Part shown: in pieces, positions 6,373 through 12,612 of the stretch
Layout of the letters: every line of letters begins with the position of its first letter
Position numbering within the stretch: position 1 is the stretch's first letter
Translations under genes and position numbers: made by a program
Origin: JAVBTT01 sp031550325
Lineage (GTDB): Bacteria; Bacillota; Clostridia; Oscillospirales; UBA929
DNA: 23,674 bases
Direction: 5' to 3'
Assembly (NCBI GenBank): GCA_031550325.1
Contig: JAVBOR010000068.1
Coordinates: forward strand, 1-23,674
The notes under the pieces: model-generated
The model's input: the letters and a program-made list of their open reading frames with translations, nothing else
What the model was told of the DNA's origin: nothing
The model's database searches: none

Positions 6373-6408
6373 AAAGGCTTTGCGGAGTTCTTGTACCGCA
6401 AAGCCTTT
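6373..6408. terminator. Strong bidirectional-type intrinsic terminator
   Basis: AAAGGCTTTGCGG (6373-6385) pairs perfectly with CCGCAAAGCCTTT (6396-6408) and is followed by a T run. It would end transcripts crossing the repeat block before the methyltransferase gene. Confidence 0.75.
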
Positions 6409-6558
6409 TCGGCACGTCTTTGATGTGGAAGAACCCTTGTATTTGTGATATTCTATGGGTGCGGCGCGGAGAGGCTGAGGTGTTTTGTGCCGGATATTTC
6501 AGCCCGGCGGACAACGCGCCGACAAAGGCCGCAACGGCCAAGAAAGGTTGGGCTTTCC

Positions 6559-7341
6559 ATGACCGACTGGAATCCTGCGCATTATTTGCGGTTTGAAGCT
6601 GACAGAAACAAGCCTATTTATGATTTGCTCTGTCATATTCAACTTGCCCGCCCCAAAAGAATACTCGACATCGGCTGCGGGCCGGGCAACTCCACGGCGG
6701 CGCTTGTCAGAATGTTCCCGCACGCCGAGGTGCTGGGGATTGACAGCTCGCCGAACATGATAAGCAACGCCCGGAGCGCTTATCCCGACATGCGCTGGAT
6801 GGTTTTTGACGCAAACAAGGATGTTTCCGGCTTGGGCGTTTTTGACGTTGTGTTCAGCAATTCGGTTCTACATTGGCTGCCCGACCATGAAAAGCTGCTG
6901 CCGCGCCTGTTTGGGCTGCTTCGTCCAAACGGCGTATTTGCCGCTCAAATTCCGTATTTCTTCGGAACGCCCCTGTATGAGCCGTTATATGACCTGATAA
7001 AAACAGAAAAGTGGAGTGCGCACTTTCCCCAAAAGGTTCCGACCACCTATCACGACGTCGGCTTCTATTACGATATATTGGCGCAACACTTCACTGAGTT
7101 TGACGTTTGGACGACAAAACACACCCACGTCCTGAACACAAACGAAGACATCATTGATTGGTATACACCAACCGGGTTTAAGGCCTTTCTGGATCAGCTT
7201 GACAGCGATGAACAAAAAGAAAAGTTTTTATCCGATATACGGGCGATCGTGAACCGGTTGTACCATCCTCAAAAAAACGGGAGGATTCTGCTGCGGTTTG
7301 AGCGGTTGTTCATATCGGCCAGCGCGCCCGACCGGCATTGA
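6559..7341 (+). CDS. tam: SAM-dependent methyltransferase, trans-aconitate 2-methyltransferase-like
   Basis: The 260-residue soluble class I methyltransferase fits Tam (about 255 residues). It begins DWNPAHYLRFEADRNKPIYD, matching the Tam N-terminus. The SAM-binding motif I ILDIGCGPGNSTAALV lies near residues 34-49 and the acidic loop VLGIDSSPNMI near 57-67. FDVVFSNSVLHWLPDH (about 95-110) is motif IV with the family's LHW. Tam methylates trans-aconitate, an inhibitor of aconitase, using SAM. The ATG at 6559 was preferred over upstream starts in the same frame because the Tam N-terminus begins there. An AGAAAGG site lies 11 nt ahead. A possible extended -10 TGATATTCT (6446-6454) precedes it without a clear -35. 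The exact substrate is inferred from family resemblance only. Confidence 0.8.
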   Translation: MTDWNPAHYLRFEADRNKPIYDLLCHIQLARPKRILDIGCGPGNSTAALVRMFPHAEVLGIDSSPNMISNARSAYPDMRWMVFDANKDVSGLGVFDVVFSNSVLHWLPDHEKLLPRLFGLLRPNGVFAAQIPYFFGTPLYEPLYDLIKTEKWSAHFPQKVPTTYHDVGFYYDILAQHFTEFDVWTTKHTHVLNTNEDIIDWYTPTGFKAFLDQLDSDEQKEKFLSDIRAIVNRLYHPQKNGRILLRFERLFISASAPDRH

Positions 7342-7381
7342 TAAGACAAGCCGGCTCGGCCGCTCTTTCTTCCTAAGCTTT

Positions 7382-7396
7382 GCAAATGTATTTTGC
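7382..7396. promoter_or_regulatory. Candidate operator palindrome upstream of the MarR gene
   Basis: GCAAA-TGTAT-TTTGC is an inverted repeat just upstream of the -35 at 7412. A second A/T palindrome with AAAATTTT core (about 7419-7435) lies between -35 and -10. Either could bind the MarR/OhrR product encoded directly downstream. The OhrR consensus (TACAATT-AATTGTA) is not exactly present. Confidence 0.3.
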
Positions 7397-7411
7397 GCAA
7401 TTTAATTTTAC

Positions 7412-7440
7412 TTGATTTATTCTAAAATTTTGGATATAAT
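7412..7440 (+). promoter_or_regulatory. Sigma-A type promoter of the regulator-peroxidase cluster
   Basis: TTGATT (7412-7417) and a perfect TATAAT (7435-7440) have a 17-bp spacer, 30 nt before the GTG start of the MarR gene. This is the best promoter match in the window and would serve all four genes of the cluster. Confidence 0.75.
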
Positions 7441-7469
7441 CATATGGTTAACCCGAAAGAGGTGTTTGA

Positions 7470-7898
7470 GTGGATCCTTTGAAGCTGGAAAATCAGCTTT
7501 GCTTTCCGCTGTATGCCGCCGCGCGCAGCGTTGTCAAGTTGTATACGCCGTTTCTCAGCGCCATAGGCCTGACCTATACACAATACATCACGATGATGGT
7601 GCTGTGGGAAAAGAAAGCCGTCGGCGTCAAGCAGCTGGGTGAGCGCCTTTATCTTGACTCCGGCACGCTTACCCCTCTGCTGAAGAAGCTGGAGGGGCAA
7701 GGGTTGGTGACAAGGCGGCGCTCAACCGAGGACGAGCGGAACCTGATTGTGGAGATCACGCAGAAAGGGGAAGCTCTGCGCGAGGACGCGCTTAAGGTGC
7801 CCGAGCAGATGCGGAACTGCCTCAGCCTCAGCCCTGAGGAAGCCGGCGCGCTTTACAGGCTGCTCTATCAGTTTTTGGGCAGGGTCAAGGCGGAGTGA
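7470..7898 (+). CDS. MarR-family regulator, OhrR-like (redox-sensing Cys)
   Basis: This 142-residue winged-helix regulator has an N-terminal LENQLCFPLYAAARSVVKLY that matches OhrR closely, including the Cys (residue 11) corresponding to the peroxide-sensing Cys15 of Bacillus OhrR. GLTYTQYITMMVLWE follows. The winged helix (GERLYLDSGTLTPLLKKLE, RRRSTEDERNLIVEIT) covers about residues 52-95. In OhrR, oxidation of this Cys by organic hydroperoxide releases DNA. GTG at 7470 was chosen for the GAAAGAGGTG site and homology. A peroxidase and a flavodoxin lie downstream in the same direction, supporting autoregulated peroxide control; the ohr gene itself is absent here. Confidence 0.88.
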   Translation: MDPLKLENQLCFPLYAAARSVVKLYTPFLSAIGLTYTQYITMMVLWEKKAVGVKQLGERLYLDSGTLTPLLKKLEGQGLVTRRRSTEDERNLIVEITQKGEALREDALKVPEQMRNCLSLSPEEAGALYRLLYQFLGRVKAE

Positions 7899-8027
7899 AC
7901 ATGCTGTTTTCGTCTGCGCTCGAGCGGTATCTAAGCGACGGCATGGGCAGCACACGGGCGGCTGCGCCCTGTTTGCGCGGTCGGGCTATGTGGAATCACT
8001 CATGGCAAAAGAGTAGGAGGGCTTATC

Positions 8028-8729
8028 ATGCAGAAGATCATGGAGCCGATCTTTGAAATCCCTTATCTGATCGGCGTTGTCACGCTCGGCATTCTGATTT
8101 TGCGCTCGGCAAAGGGGCGAAGGCAGTTCAGCCTCTTCGGGATTATGGCGATTGTCCTGGGCTGCGGCGACGCATTTCATCTCGTGCCAAGGATGTACGG
8201 GCTGTGGACGGACGGGCTGGCAAACCATGCCGCTTCGCTGGGCTTCGGCAAGCTCGTGACCTCCGTCACCATGACAGTCTTTTATGTGTTTTTGTATCAT
8301 GTCTGGAAGGCCCGGTACCAAAAAGAGAACACCAAACCGGTCACGGCGGCGGTTTACCTGCTGGCGGCGTCGCGCGTCGCGCTTTGCCTGTTTCCGCAGA
8401 ACCGGTGGCTCTCGGCCGACGCGCCGCTCAGCTGGGGGATTTACCGCAACCTGCCGTTTGCCGCGCTCGGCATTGTGATCATAGCGTTATACTTTGCCGA
8501 GGCCAAACGCAGCGGCGACCGCGCGTTTCGCTTCATGTGGCTGGCGGTCGCGCTGAGCTTTACGTTTTACATCCCGGTTGTTTTGTGGGCGGACAGCATC
8601 CCGGCGCTCGGCATGCTGATGATTCCCAAGACCTGCGCCTATGTGTGGATTGTCTGGATGGGCTATGCCGACGCCAAACAAATCAAGACGCAAAAAGGGC
8701 ATAATAATAATGGGAGGACGAAACCATGA
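8028..8729 (+). CDS. Seven-TM membrane protein of unknown function
   Basis: The 233-residue protein has about seven hydrophobic segments (roughly residues 11-25, 34-53, 70-92, 103-122, 142-156, 166-187 and 190-212) and a charged C-terminal tail. I recognise no enzymatic motif. Conserved-looking polar residues within helices (GDAFHLVPR near 47-55, FLYHVW near 87-92) hint at a cofactor or metal site, but this is inference. A strong AGGAGG (8015-8020) precedes the ATG. Its last bases overlap the flavodoxin start (ATGA), implying translational coupling in the peroxide-type cluster. The 129 bases between the MarR gene and this gene carry no gene I can defend. Confidence 0.75.
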   Translation: MQKIMEPIFEIPYLIGVVTLGILILRSAKGRRQFSLFGIMAIVLGCGDAFHLVPRMYGLWTDGLANHAASLGFGKLVTSVTMTVFYVFLYHVWKARYQKENTKPVTAAVYLLAASRVALCLFPQNRWLSADAPLSWGIYRNLPFAALGIVIIALYFAEAKRSGDRAFRFMWLAVALSFTFYIPVVLWADSIPALGMLMIPKTCAYVWIVWMGYADAKQIKTQKGHNNNGRTKP

Positions 8730-9151
8730 GCATTGCAGTTCGGTATTACAGCCGCGGAGGGAACACAAAGAGGGTGGCGCAGGCCATCGCCAAAGCAGCG
8801 GGCGCGGACGCAAAGGAATATCAGGCGGGCATCACCGAGCCGGTTGACCTGCTCTTTTTGGGCGGCTCTGTATACGGCTTCGGGCTTGACGAGGCCACGA
8901 TAAGCTTTATTGCGTCCCTTGACCCCGCGCTTGTGAAGAGCGTGGCCCTGTTCGGGACGTCGGCCATCGTCAAATCGGGCAATCCCGAAATGGCCAAGCT
9001 GCTTGAGAAAAGGGGCATCCCGGTGCTGGAGAACAGCTTCTATTGCCGCGGGGAGTTCACGATCATGCATAAGGGCCGCCCGAACGCCGCCGACTTGGAA
9101 AAGGCCGCCGGCTTTGCCTTGGCGGTGATGAAAGAACAGGGGAAACGCTGA
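8726..9151 (+). CDS. Flavodoxin-family protein
   Basis: This 141-residue FMN-binding electron carrier has a short-chain flavodoxin fold. The N-terminal strand and phosphate-binding loop are IAVRYYSRGGNTKRVAQAIA (residues 3-22), where SRGGNTK corresponds to the flavodoxin T/S-x-T/G-G-N-T loop. The second signature is LLFLGGSVYGFGLDE (about 45-59), followed by VALFGTSAI. It would pass electrons from a reductase to a partner, possibly the 7-TM protein or a peroxide-reducing system. It overlaps the preceding gene by 4 nt and the following gpx by 1 nt (TGATG). A MarR regulator plus flavodoxin also occurs in bilirubin-reductase operons (bilQ/bilS), but no bilR-type reductase is present. Confidence 0.85.
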   Translation: MSIAVRYYSRGGNTKRVAQAIAKAAGADAKEYQAGITEPVDLLFLGGSVYGFGLDEATISFIASLDPALVKSVALFGTSAIVKSGNPEMAKLLEKRGIPVLENSFYCRGEFTIMHKGRPNAADLEKAAGFALAVMKEQGKR

Positions 9152-9684
9152 TGAACATCTCTGACTTCACGGTAAAGGACGGCGGCGGCGGGGACGTCTC
9201 CCTCGCGGCCTACAGGGGAAAGGTTCTGCTGATCGTCAACACAGCCACGAAATGCGGGCTGACCCCGCAGTACGAGGCCTTGGAGGCGCTTTACAAAAAG
9301 TACGCCGAAAAGGGCCTGGAGATTCTCGACTTCCCGTGCAACCAGTTTTTGGGCCAGGCGCCGGGAACCGACGAGGAGATCACGGGCTTCTGCACGCTGA
9401 ACTACGGCACGACCTTCCCGCGCTTTAAAAAGATCGAGGTAAACGGCAGGGACGCCGACCCTCTCTTCGTTTGGCTCAAGGAGCAAAGGCCTGAGGACCT
9501 GGGCGACGAGGAGACAAGATCCTTTGAAAAGAAGGTCAAGGTGCTCAAGCCCTTTGCCAAGCCGGGCGACATCAAATGGAACTTCGGGAAGTTCCTTGTT
9601 GACCGGGAGGGCAATGTCCACGCCCGGTATTCCCCGGCTTACAAGCCGGAGCAGCTGGAACGCGACATAGTAGAGCTGCTGTAG
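9151..9684 (+). CDS. gpx: Glutathione peroxidase-family (probably thioredoxin-dependent) peroxidase
   Basis: The 177-residue thioredoxin-fold peroxidase carries the full Gpx tetrad: Cys35 in NTATKCGLTPQY, Gln65 in DFPCNQFLGQ, and Trp143-Asn144 in IKWNFGKFLVDREG. Cys81 in GFCTLNYGTTFP sits where the resolving cysteine of two-Cys bacterial Gpx proteins lies. Such enzymes reduce H2O2 and lipid hydroperoxides with thioredoxin as reductant rather than glutathione. The start overlaps the flavodoxin stop by one base. Being the last gene behind an OhrR-like regulator, it is likely induced by peroxide. A strong bidirectional terminator follows at 9842. Confidence 0.93.
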   Translation: MNISDFTVKDGGGGDVSLAAYRGKVLLIVNTATKCGLTPQYEALEALYKKYAEKGLEILDFPCNQFLGQAPGTDEEITGFCTLNYGTTFPRFKKIEVNGRDADPLFVWLKEQRPEDLGDEETRSFEKKVKVLKPFAKPGDIKWNFGKFLVDREGNVHARYSPAYKPEQLERDIVELL

Positions 9685-9767
9685 CCCTATGCACTTGCGC
9701 GAAAGCTTGTCAAAGAGTCTGAGCTTCTTTCAGACTGTCGAAAAACTCTCGCGCTCCCGTCCTTTTT

Positions 9768-9826
9768 GGGGTTCGCATCGAGCCTGGTGGCATAGCCGGT
9801 GGGCCCTCGCCCCTCTGAAAACCGAT
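9768..9826 (-). repeat. Degenerate intergenic repeat module (copy of 191-240)
   Basis: Read on the minus strand it begins CGGTTTTCAG and includes CAGGCTCGATGCGAACCCC. The best match is 23325-23383, the weaker one 191-240. The neighbouring stretch 9707-9740 contains a decayed GTCAAAGA hairpin and 9884-9903 a decayed GCGTCTT hairpin, so this 250-nt intergenic region is built of worn repeat pieces. Confidence 0.5.
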
Positions 9827-9841
9827 AAAGCTTGAGCCCGC

Positions 9842-9877
9842 AAGGCCCTCTCGGATTCATCTTTCCGAGAGGGCCTT
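9842..9877. terminator. Strong bidirectional intrinsic terminator between convergent genes
   Basis: AAGGCCCTCTCGGA (9842-9855) pairs perfectly with TCCGAGAGGGCCTT (9864-9877) around TTCATCTT, then T-rich sequence. It lies between gpx on the plus strand and the minus-strand ygjP operon, and serves both. Its loop keeps the GGATTCA core seen in the other palindromes. Confidence 0.8.
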
Positions 9878-9936
9878 TCCCTGCGCGTCTTCGCAAAGAC
9901 ACGGTCAAGGTGCAAAACATTCGGAGGCAGCCTCGC

Positions 9937-10611
9937 TCACTCCCAGTCCTCTCCCGCGAGACGCCTCTGCAACGCTATTAACGCCGCTTTGCGCTCCCGG
10001 AAATCCGGCAGTACGCCCTCGACGACCGCCCAAAACCGGGGCGAATGATTCATCTCTTTCAAATGCGCAAGCTCGTGGACGACAACATAGTCGATCACGT
10101 CGTCGCCTGCCATGACGAGCCGCCAGGAAAAATTCAGGGTTTTCCCCGCCGAGCAGCTTCCCCAGCGGGTCTTGGCGCCGCTAACCCTGACAGCGGACGG
10201 CATGACGCCCATCAGCTTTGCGTAGTCAAGCGCCCTGGCCGTCAGACAGGGCTTTGCCAGCGCGCGGTAAATCTGAACGCAGGCAGCCTTGATCCGCTCG
10301 GGCGGCAAATCCGGCGGCATATAGAAGCCCTCGCCGTCAAATCCGGCGCGGCTGCCTGCCCTGGCGGCAATCGGGTATTCCACGCCCCGAAAGAGCGCCA
10401 TGCCGCCGTATCGCAGCGTGAAGGCCTCGCGCCGCGCAGCCTGCTCCCGCGAGTTTGCCAGTCTGTTCAGGATCCACTTCTCTTTGGCGCGCACAAAGTC
10501 GTCAATGTCGCGCCGGGGAAGCCTGAGCGGTGCGCGGGCCTCGACCTTGCCGTCGCGGATAAACAGCGCCAGCGTTTTGCGTTTGGAGCGGATGAGCGTG
10601 TACTCCGTCAT
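9937..10611 (-). CDS. YgjP/SprT-like M48-type metallopeptidase (DUF45)
   Basis: The 224-residue predicted zinc metallopeptidase has the sequence VVVHELAHLKEMNHSPRFW at about residues 176-194, giving the HExxH motif plus the downstream His of this family. Upstream is the typical TRWGSCSAGKTLNFSWRL (148-165). The N-terminal part (RSKRKTLALFIRDGKVEARA) matches the family's beta-rich start. Substrates of YgjP-type proteins are poorly known. I chose ATG at 10611 because it overlaps the preceding stop (ATGA) and fits the family; the longer open frame upstream is a shadow of the neighbouring gene. It is the last gene of a four-gene coupled operon. Confidence 0.88.
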   Translation of the reverse strand: MTEYTLIRSKRKTLALFIRDGKVEARAPLRLPRRDIDDFVRAKEKWILNRLANSREQAARREAFTLRYGGMALFRGVEYPIAARAGSRAGFDGEGFYMPPDLPPERIKAACVQIYRALAKPCLTARALDYAKLMGVMPSAVRVSGAKTRWGSCSAGKTLNFSWRLVMAGDDVIDYVVVHELAHLKEMNHSPRFWAVVEGVLPDFRERKAALIALQRRLAGEDWE

Positions 10612-11216
10612 GTGTTTCCCTCGCAAAAGGCGGCAGAGTTCCCATGTCCCTCTCCGCCGCCGAACACAAACCAGCACAGCTCGTCTCGTAGCAACTGGTC
10701 GTCCAGCACGAGCTGACGTATGGGCTCGGCAAGGCGCTCCCTCTGCCAAAGGCACTCTCTCCGCCGGGCCTCCTCTTTGCCGCCCTTGGGGGCAGCCTCC
10801 ATAGCCGCACGGATCGCGTAAGCCGCCGCGCCCAACTCGTGGGCGGCGACATGCGCGACAGCGGCAGCCTGTCCGGCTGAGAGCGCCGCCATCCTCGCCG
10901 CCTCGGAGATCCCCTTGACCTCCCGCGCCGCGTCCTGCGCCGCGCCCGCAGCGTCCCGTGCCTGCATCATCCCCAGCTTACCGCCCACCCAGGCGCGGGC
11001 CGCCTCAATCGCGCGGCGCGGCCGGTCGTCATCCGCGCCGCACAGCCCTTCGCCCTGCCGGGTACCTGGACGGCAGTGCACCTGCTCAAAAAGAGGCAAA
11101 ACATGTTCGGCGCACTCCGCCGCCCAAAGGGCCAGCAAAAAGTGACGCTCGTTTGTCAGTGTGCCGCCGCGCCTGATCGTGATAAAACGTTTGTCACGGA
11201 TTTTCGGGAGGATCAT
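10608..11216 (-). CDS. Imm-5-like putative immunity protein (paralogue 1)
   Basis: The 202-residue all-alpha protein is of the kind annotated as 'putative immunity protein'. Recognisable features are ALWAAECAEHVLPLFEQ, then DDRPRRAIEAARAWVGGKL (about residues 64-82), AAREVKGISEAARMAALSAG, and AVAHVAAHELGAAAYAIRA (about 118-136). The second copy at 12613-13141 has the same order of blocks (ENSVLPVFE, CRPRNAIAAARAY, AAREFG, ARAIGQGAAVHVPTHALG). Despite the name, whether these proteins neutralise a toxin is unproven; no toxin gene is adjacent. It starts within the stop of the GNAT gene (ATGA) and its stop overlaps the ygjP start. Confidence 0.75.
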   Translation of the reverse strand: MILPKIRDKRFITIRRGGTLTNERHFLLALWAAECAEHVLPLFEQVHCRPGTRQGEGLCGADDDRPRRAIEAARAWVGGKLGMMQARDAAGAAQDAAREVKGISEAARMAALSAGQAAAVAHVAAHELGAAAYAIRAAMEAAPKGGKEEARRRECLWQRERLAEPIRQLVLDDQLLRDELCWFVFGGGEGHGNSAAFCEGNT

Positions 11217-11758
11217 AACAGCTCCGGAATATCCTTTTTGTATTCCTCGGCAAGCAGGGCGTACACCGCCTCGTCAATCCACTGCTTGTCCACACGCGCC
11301 CAAAACGCCTTCACGAGCAGGGCCTCCCGGCGCATGGCGTTGCGCTCCATCACTCTGCACGAACCGTAGTTAACAGCGGCGCACCGGGCAACAAGGCGCC
11401 GCAGCTTTAAATCCTCAAATCCGTAGCGGATCAGCTCCCGGCCAATCTGCGTTCCATAGCCGCGCTTCCAATATTCCCTGTGGAGTATCCAGCCGAGCTC
11501 GCCCGTATCGTTTGCGGCGTCAGGGTAAACACCGCAGCTTCCGATCACTGCGCCTGTTTCCTTCAGGACGGCCACAAAGTCCCTGCCGGGCTTTGCTGCC
11601 GCCAAAAACTCGCGTGTCTGCTCCTGCGTGTTCGGCCCCCAGGCCATATAGCGCGTGTTCTCGGGGCACTCCGCCCACGAGTGAACCGCCTCAAAGTCCT
11701 CGGCGGTGAGCTGACGCAAAACAAGCAGTTCTGTTTGGAGCGTATTTTTTTCATTCAT
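11213..11758 (-). CDS. GNAT-family N-acetyltransferase (RimJ/RimL type)
   Basis: The 181-residue acetyltransferase begins ELLVLRQLTAEDFEAVHSWA, typical of RimJ/RimL-like proteins. The acetyl-CoA pyrophosphate loop R/Q-x-x-G-x-G/A is visible in REYWKRGYGTQIGRELI (about residues 94-110), preceded by AVIGSCGVYP and ELGWILH (motif D/A strands). VARCAAVNYGSCRVMERNAM is the typical NxxSxRVMEKxGM block, so the fold is complete. The acceptor may be a protein N-terminus or a small molecule, which cannot be told from sequence. It overlaps the preceding gene by 8 nt and the following gene by 4 nt. Confidence 0.9.
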   Translation of the reverse strand: MNEKNTLQTELLVLRQLTAEDFEAVHSWAECPENTRYMAWGPNTQEQTREFLAAAKPGRDFVAVLKETGAVIGSCGVYPDAANDTGELGWILHREYWKRGYGTQIGRELIRYGFEDLKLRRLVARCAAVNYGSCRVMERNAMRREALLVKAFWARVDKQWIDEAVYALLAEEYKKDIPELL

Positions 11759-12119
11759 CGAGTATTCTCCGTTTCCTCAGCTTTGGCTTCACAAGGTCAT
11801 AGCTTTTTTCGATCATTCTCATGACGTCCTTATCCGGAACGTCGCCGCCGATGTATACGGTATTCCAATGCTCCTTGTTCATGTGGTAGCCCGGCGTCAC
11901 ATCGGCAAACGCCTGGCGCAGAAAGTCAGCCTCCAGCGGGTCGCATTTCAGGTTCACCAGAAGACGTCCGCTCCGCTCGGTGATGAAGGCGAAGCACTTT
12001 TGATTGGCGCTGTGCCGCATCGCAGTCCAGGCGGCGGCGTCAACCACGTCATCGAAGGGGTATTCCTCGCTGGCAAACGGCAGCGTCAGGCAAAAATCGA
12101 TCAGCTCTCTCCGGTTCAT
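11751..12119 (-). CDS. MmcQ/YjbR-family protein
   Basis: The 122-residue protein of the MmcQ/YjbR (double-wing 'CyaY-like' fold) family has MNRRELIDFCLTLPFASEEY at the start, YPFDDVVDAAAWTAMRH, then FAFITERSGRLLVNLKCDP and FADVTPGYHMNKEHWNTVYI, the last being the most characteristic block. The biochemical role of the family is not settled; DNA binding has been proposed. ATG at 12119 was chosen for the GAGGAG site 8 nt ahead. A much longer in-frame extension runs upstream through the repeat element and should not be annotated. As first gene of the four-gene operon it lies only 16 nt from a perfect palindrome in its leader (12135-12154). Confidence 0.88.
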   Translation of the reverse strand: MNRRELIDFCLTLPFASEEYPFDDVVDAAAWTAMRHSANQKCFAFITERSGRLLVNLKCDPLEADFLRQAFADVTPGYHMNKEHWNTVYIGGDVPDKDVMRMIEKSYDLVKPKLRKRRILDE

Positions 12120-12134
12120 GTCATTCTCCTCAAA

Positions 12135-12154
12135 GGCCCGCGCTCGCGCGGGCC
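12135..12154. repeat. Locus-specific palindrome, left copy flanking element 12156-12509
   Basis: GGCCCGCGC (12135-12143) and GCGCGGGCC (12146-12154) form a 9-bp stem with a 2-base loop. A copy with one change is at 12510-12529. On the minus strand this hairpin is in the leader of the mmcQ operon, just before its ribosome binding site, and might affect translation. Confidence 0.85.
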
Positions 12155-12155
12155 G

Positions 12156-12509
12156 CAGCCTGTAGACAAAGGCCGCCTCTTCGTTCCTTTGCGAAAAACC
12201 ACGTCGAGCCTGACGCCGAAGGCGGCTAGTCCCTGCTGGACTGAAATAAGAAGAGCCGAGCGCCCGAGCAGGGAGGCCTGGAGCCTGGAGGCGTTTTGAA
12301 GCGCACGCGCCCCGAAGGGGCGACCGGTTCAAAAGCCGCAAGGCGAATGACGACCGCCCGCGAGGACGAATGAGGCTTGACAGGCGAAAAATATTAGAAC
12401 CACTATGCTTTCACGGATTCACTCCGGGAAAGTCACCCAATGCGCGTCTTCACAAAGACGCGTTCCTGCTCCCGTTTGTAGACAAATCGAAGGTTTGTCT
12501 ACAGTCTCA
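12156..12509 (+). mobile_element. Complete TIR/palindrome-associated miniature element, long form (354 bp)
   Basis: It has the same ends as 6129-6346 (CAGCCTGTAGACAAAGG and TTTGTCTACAGTCTCA). The first roughly 90 bases and the last 102 bases match that copy, but the middle (about 12245-12407) is different and longer. It includes a short palindrome CGCCCCGAAGGGGCG (12308-12322) and the stretch TGAGGCTTGACAGGCGAAAA that is also present, inverted, at the right edge of the window. It has no coding capacity that I trust. Flanked on both sides by the same GGCCCGCGC palindrome. Confidence 0.8.
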
Positions 12510-12529
12510 GGCCCGCGCTCACGCGGGCC
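12510..12529. repeat. Locus-specific palindrome, right copy flanking element 12156-12509
   Basis: GGCCCGCGCTCACGCGGGCC differs from 12135-12154 at a single base. The 83 bases between here and the pseudogene end (12530-12612) contain nothing else recognisable. Confidence 0.85.
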
Positions 12530-12612
12530 GGCAAATGCCCAGGCAGGCTTACACTCGTCACGATTGGCGCGAAACGGGTCAAACAGGCTGCATTCCACGG
12601 CTTACCCCTCCT

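Noticed and set aside
7899..8027. Small gene between the MarR gene and the membrane protein (ATG at 7901 or a frame ending at 8016)
   Set aside because: No homology, odd composition, and the better-looking end (SGYVESLMAKE) is in a different frame from the ATG. Could be a decayed gene but not supportable.
8726..9151. Bilirubin-reductase (bilR/S/Q) operon
   Set aside because: A MarR regulator and flavodoxin are present but no BilR-type old-yellow-enzyme reductase; the cluster ends in gpx instead.
12120..12341. N-terminal extension of the mmcQ protein
   Set aside because: This is the repeat element read in frame; the family N-terminus starts at 12119 with a good ribosome site.
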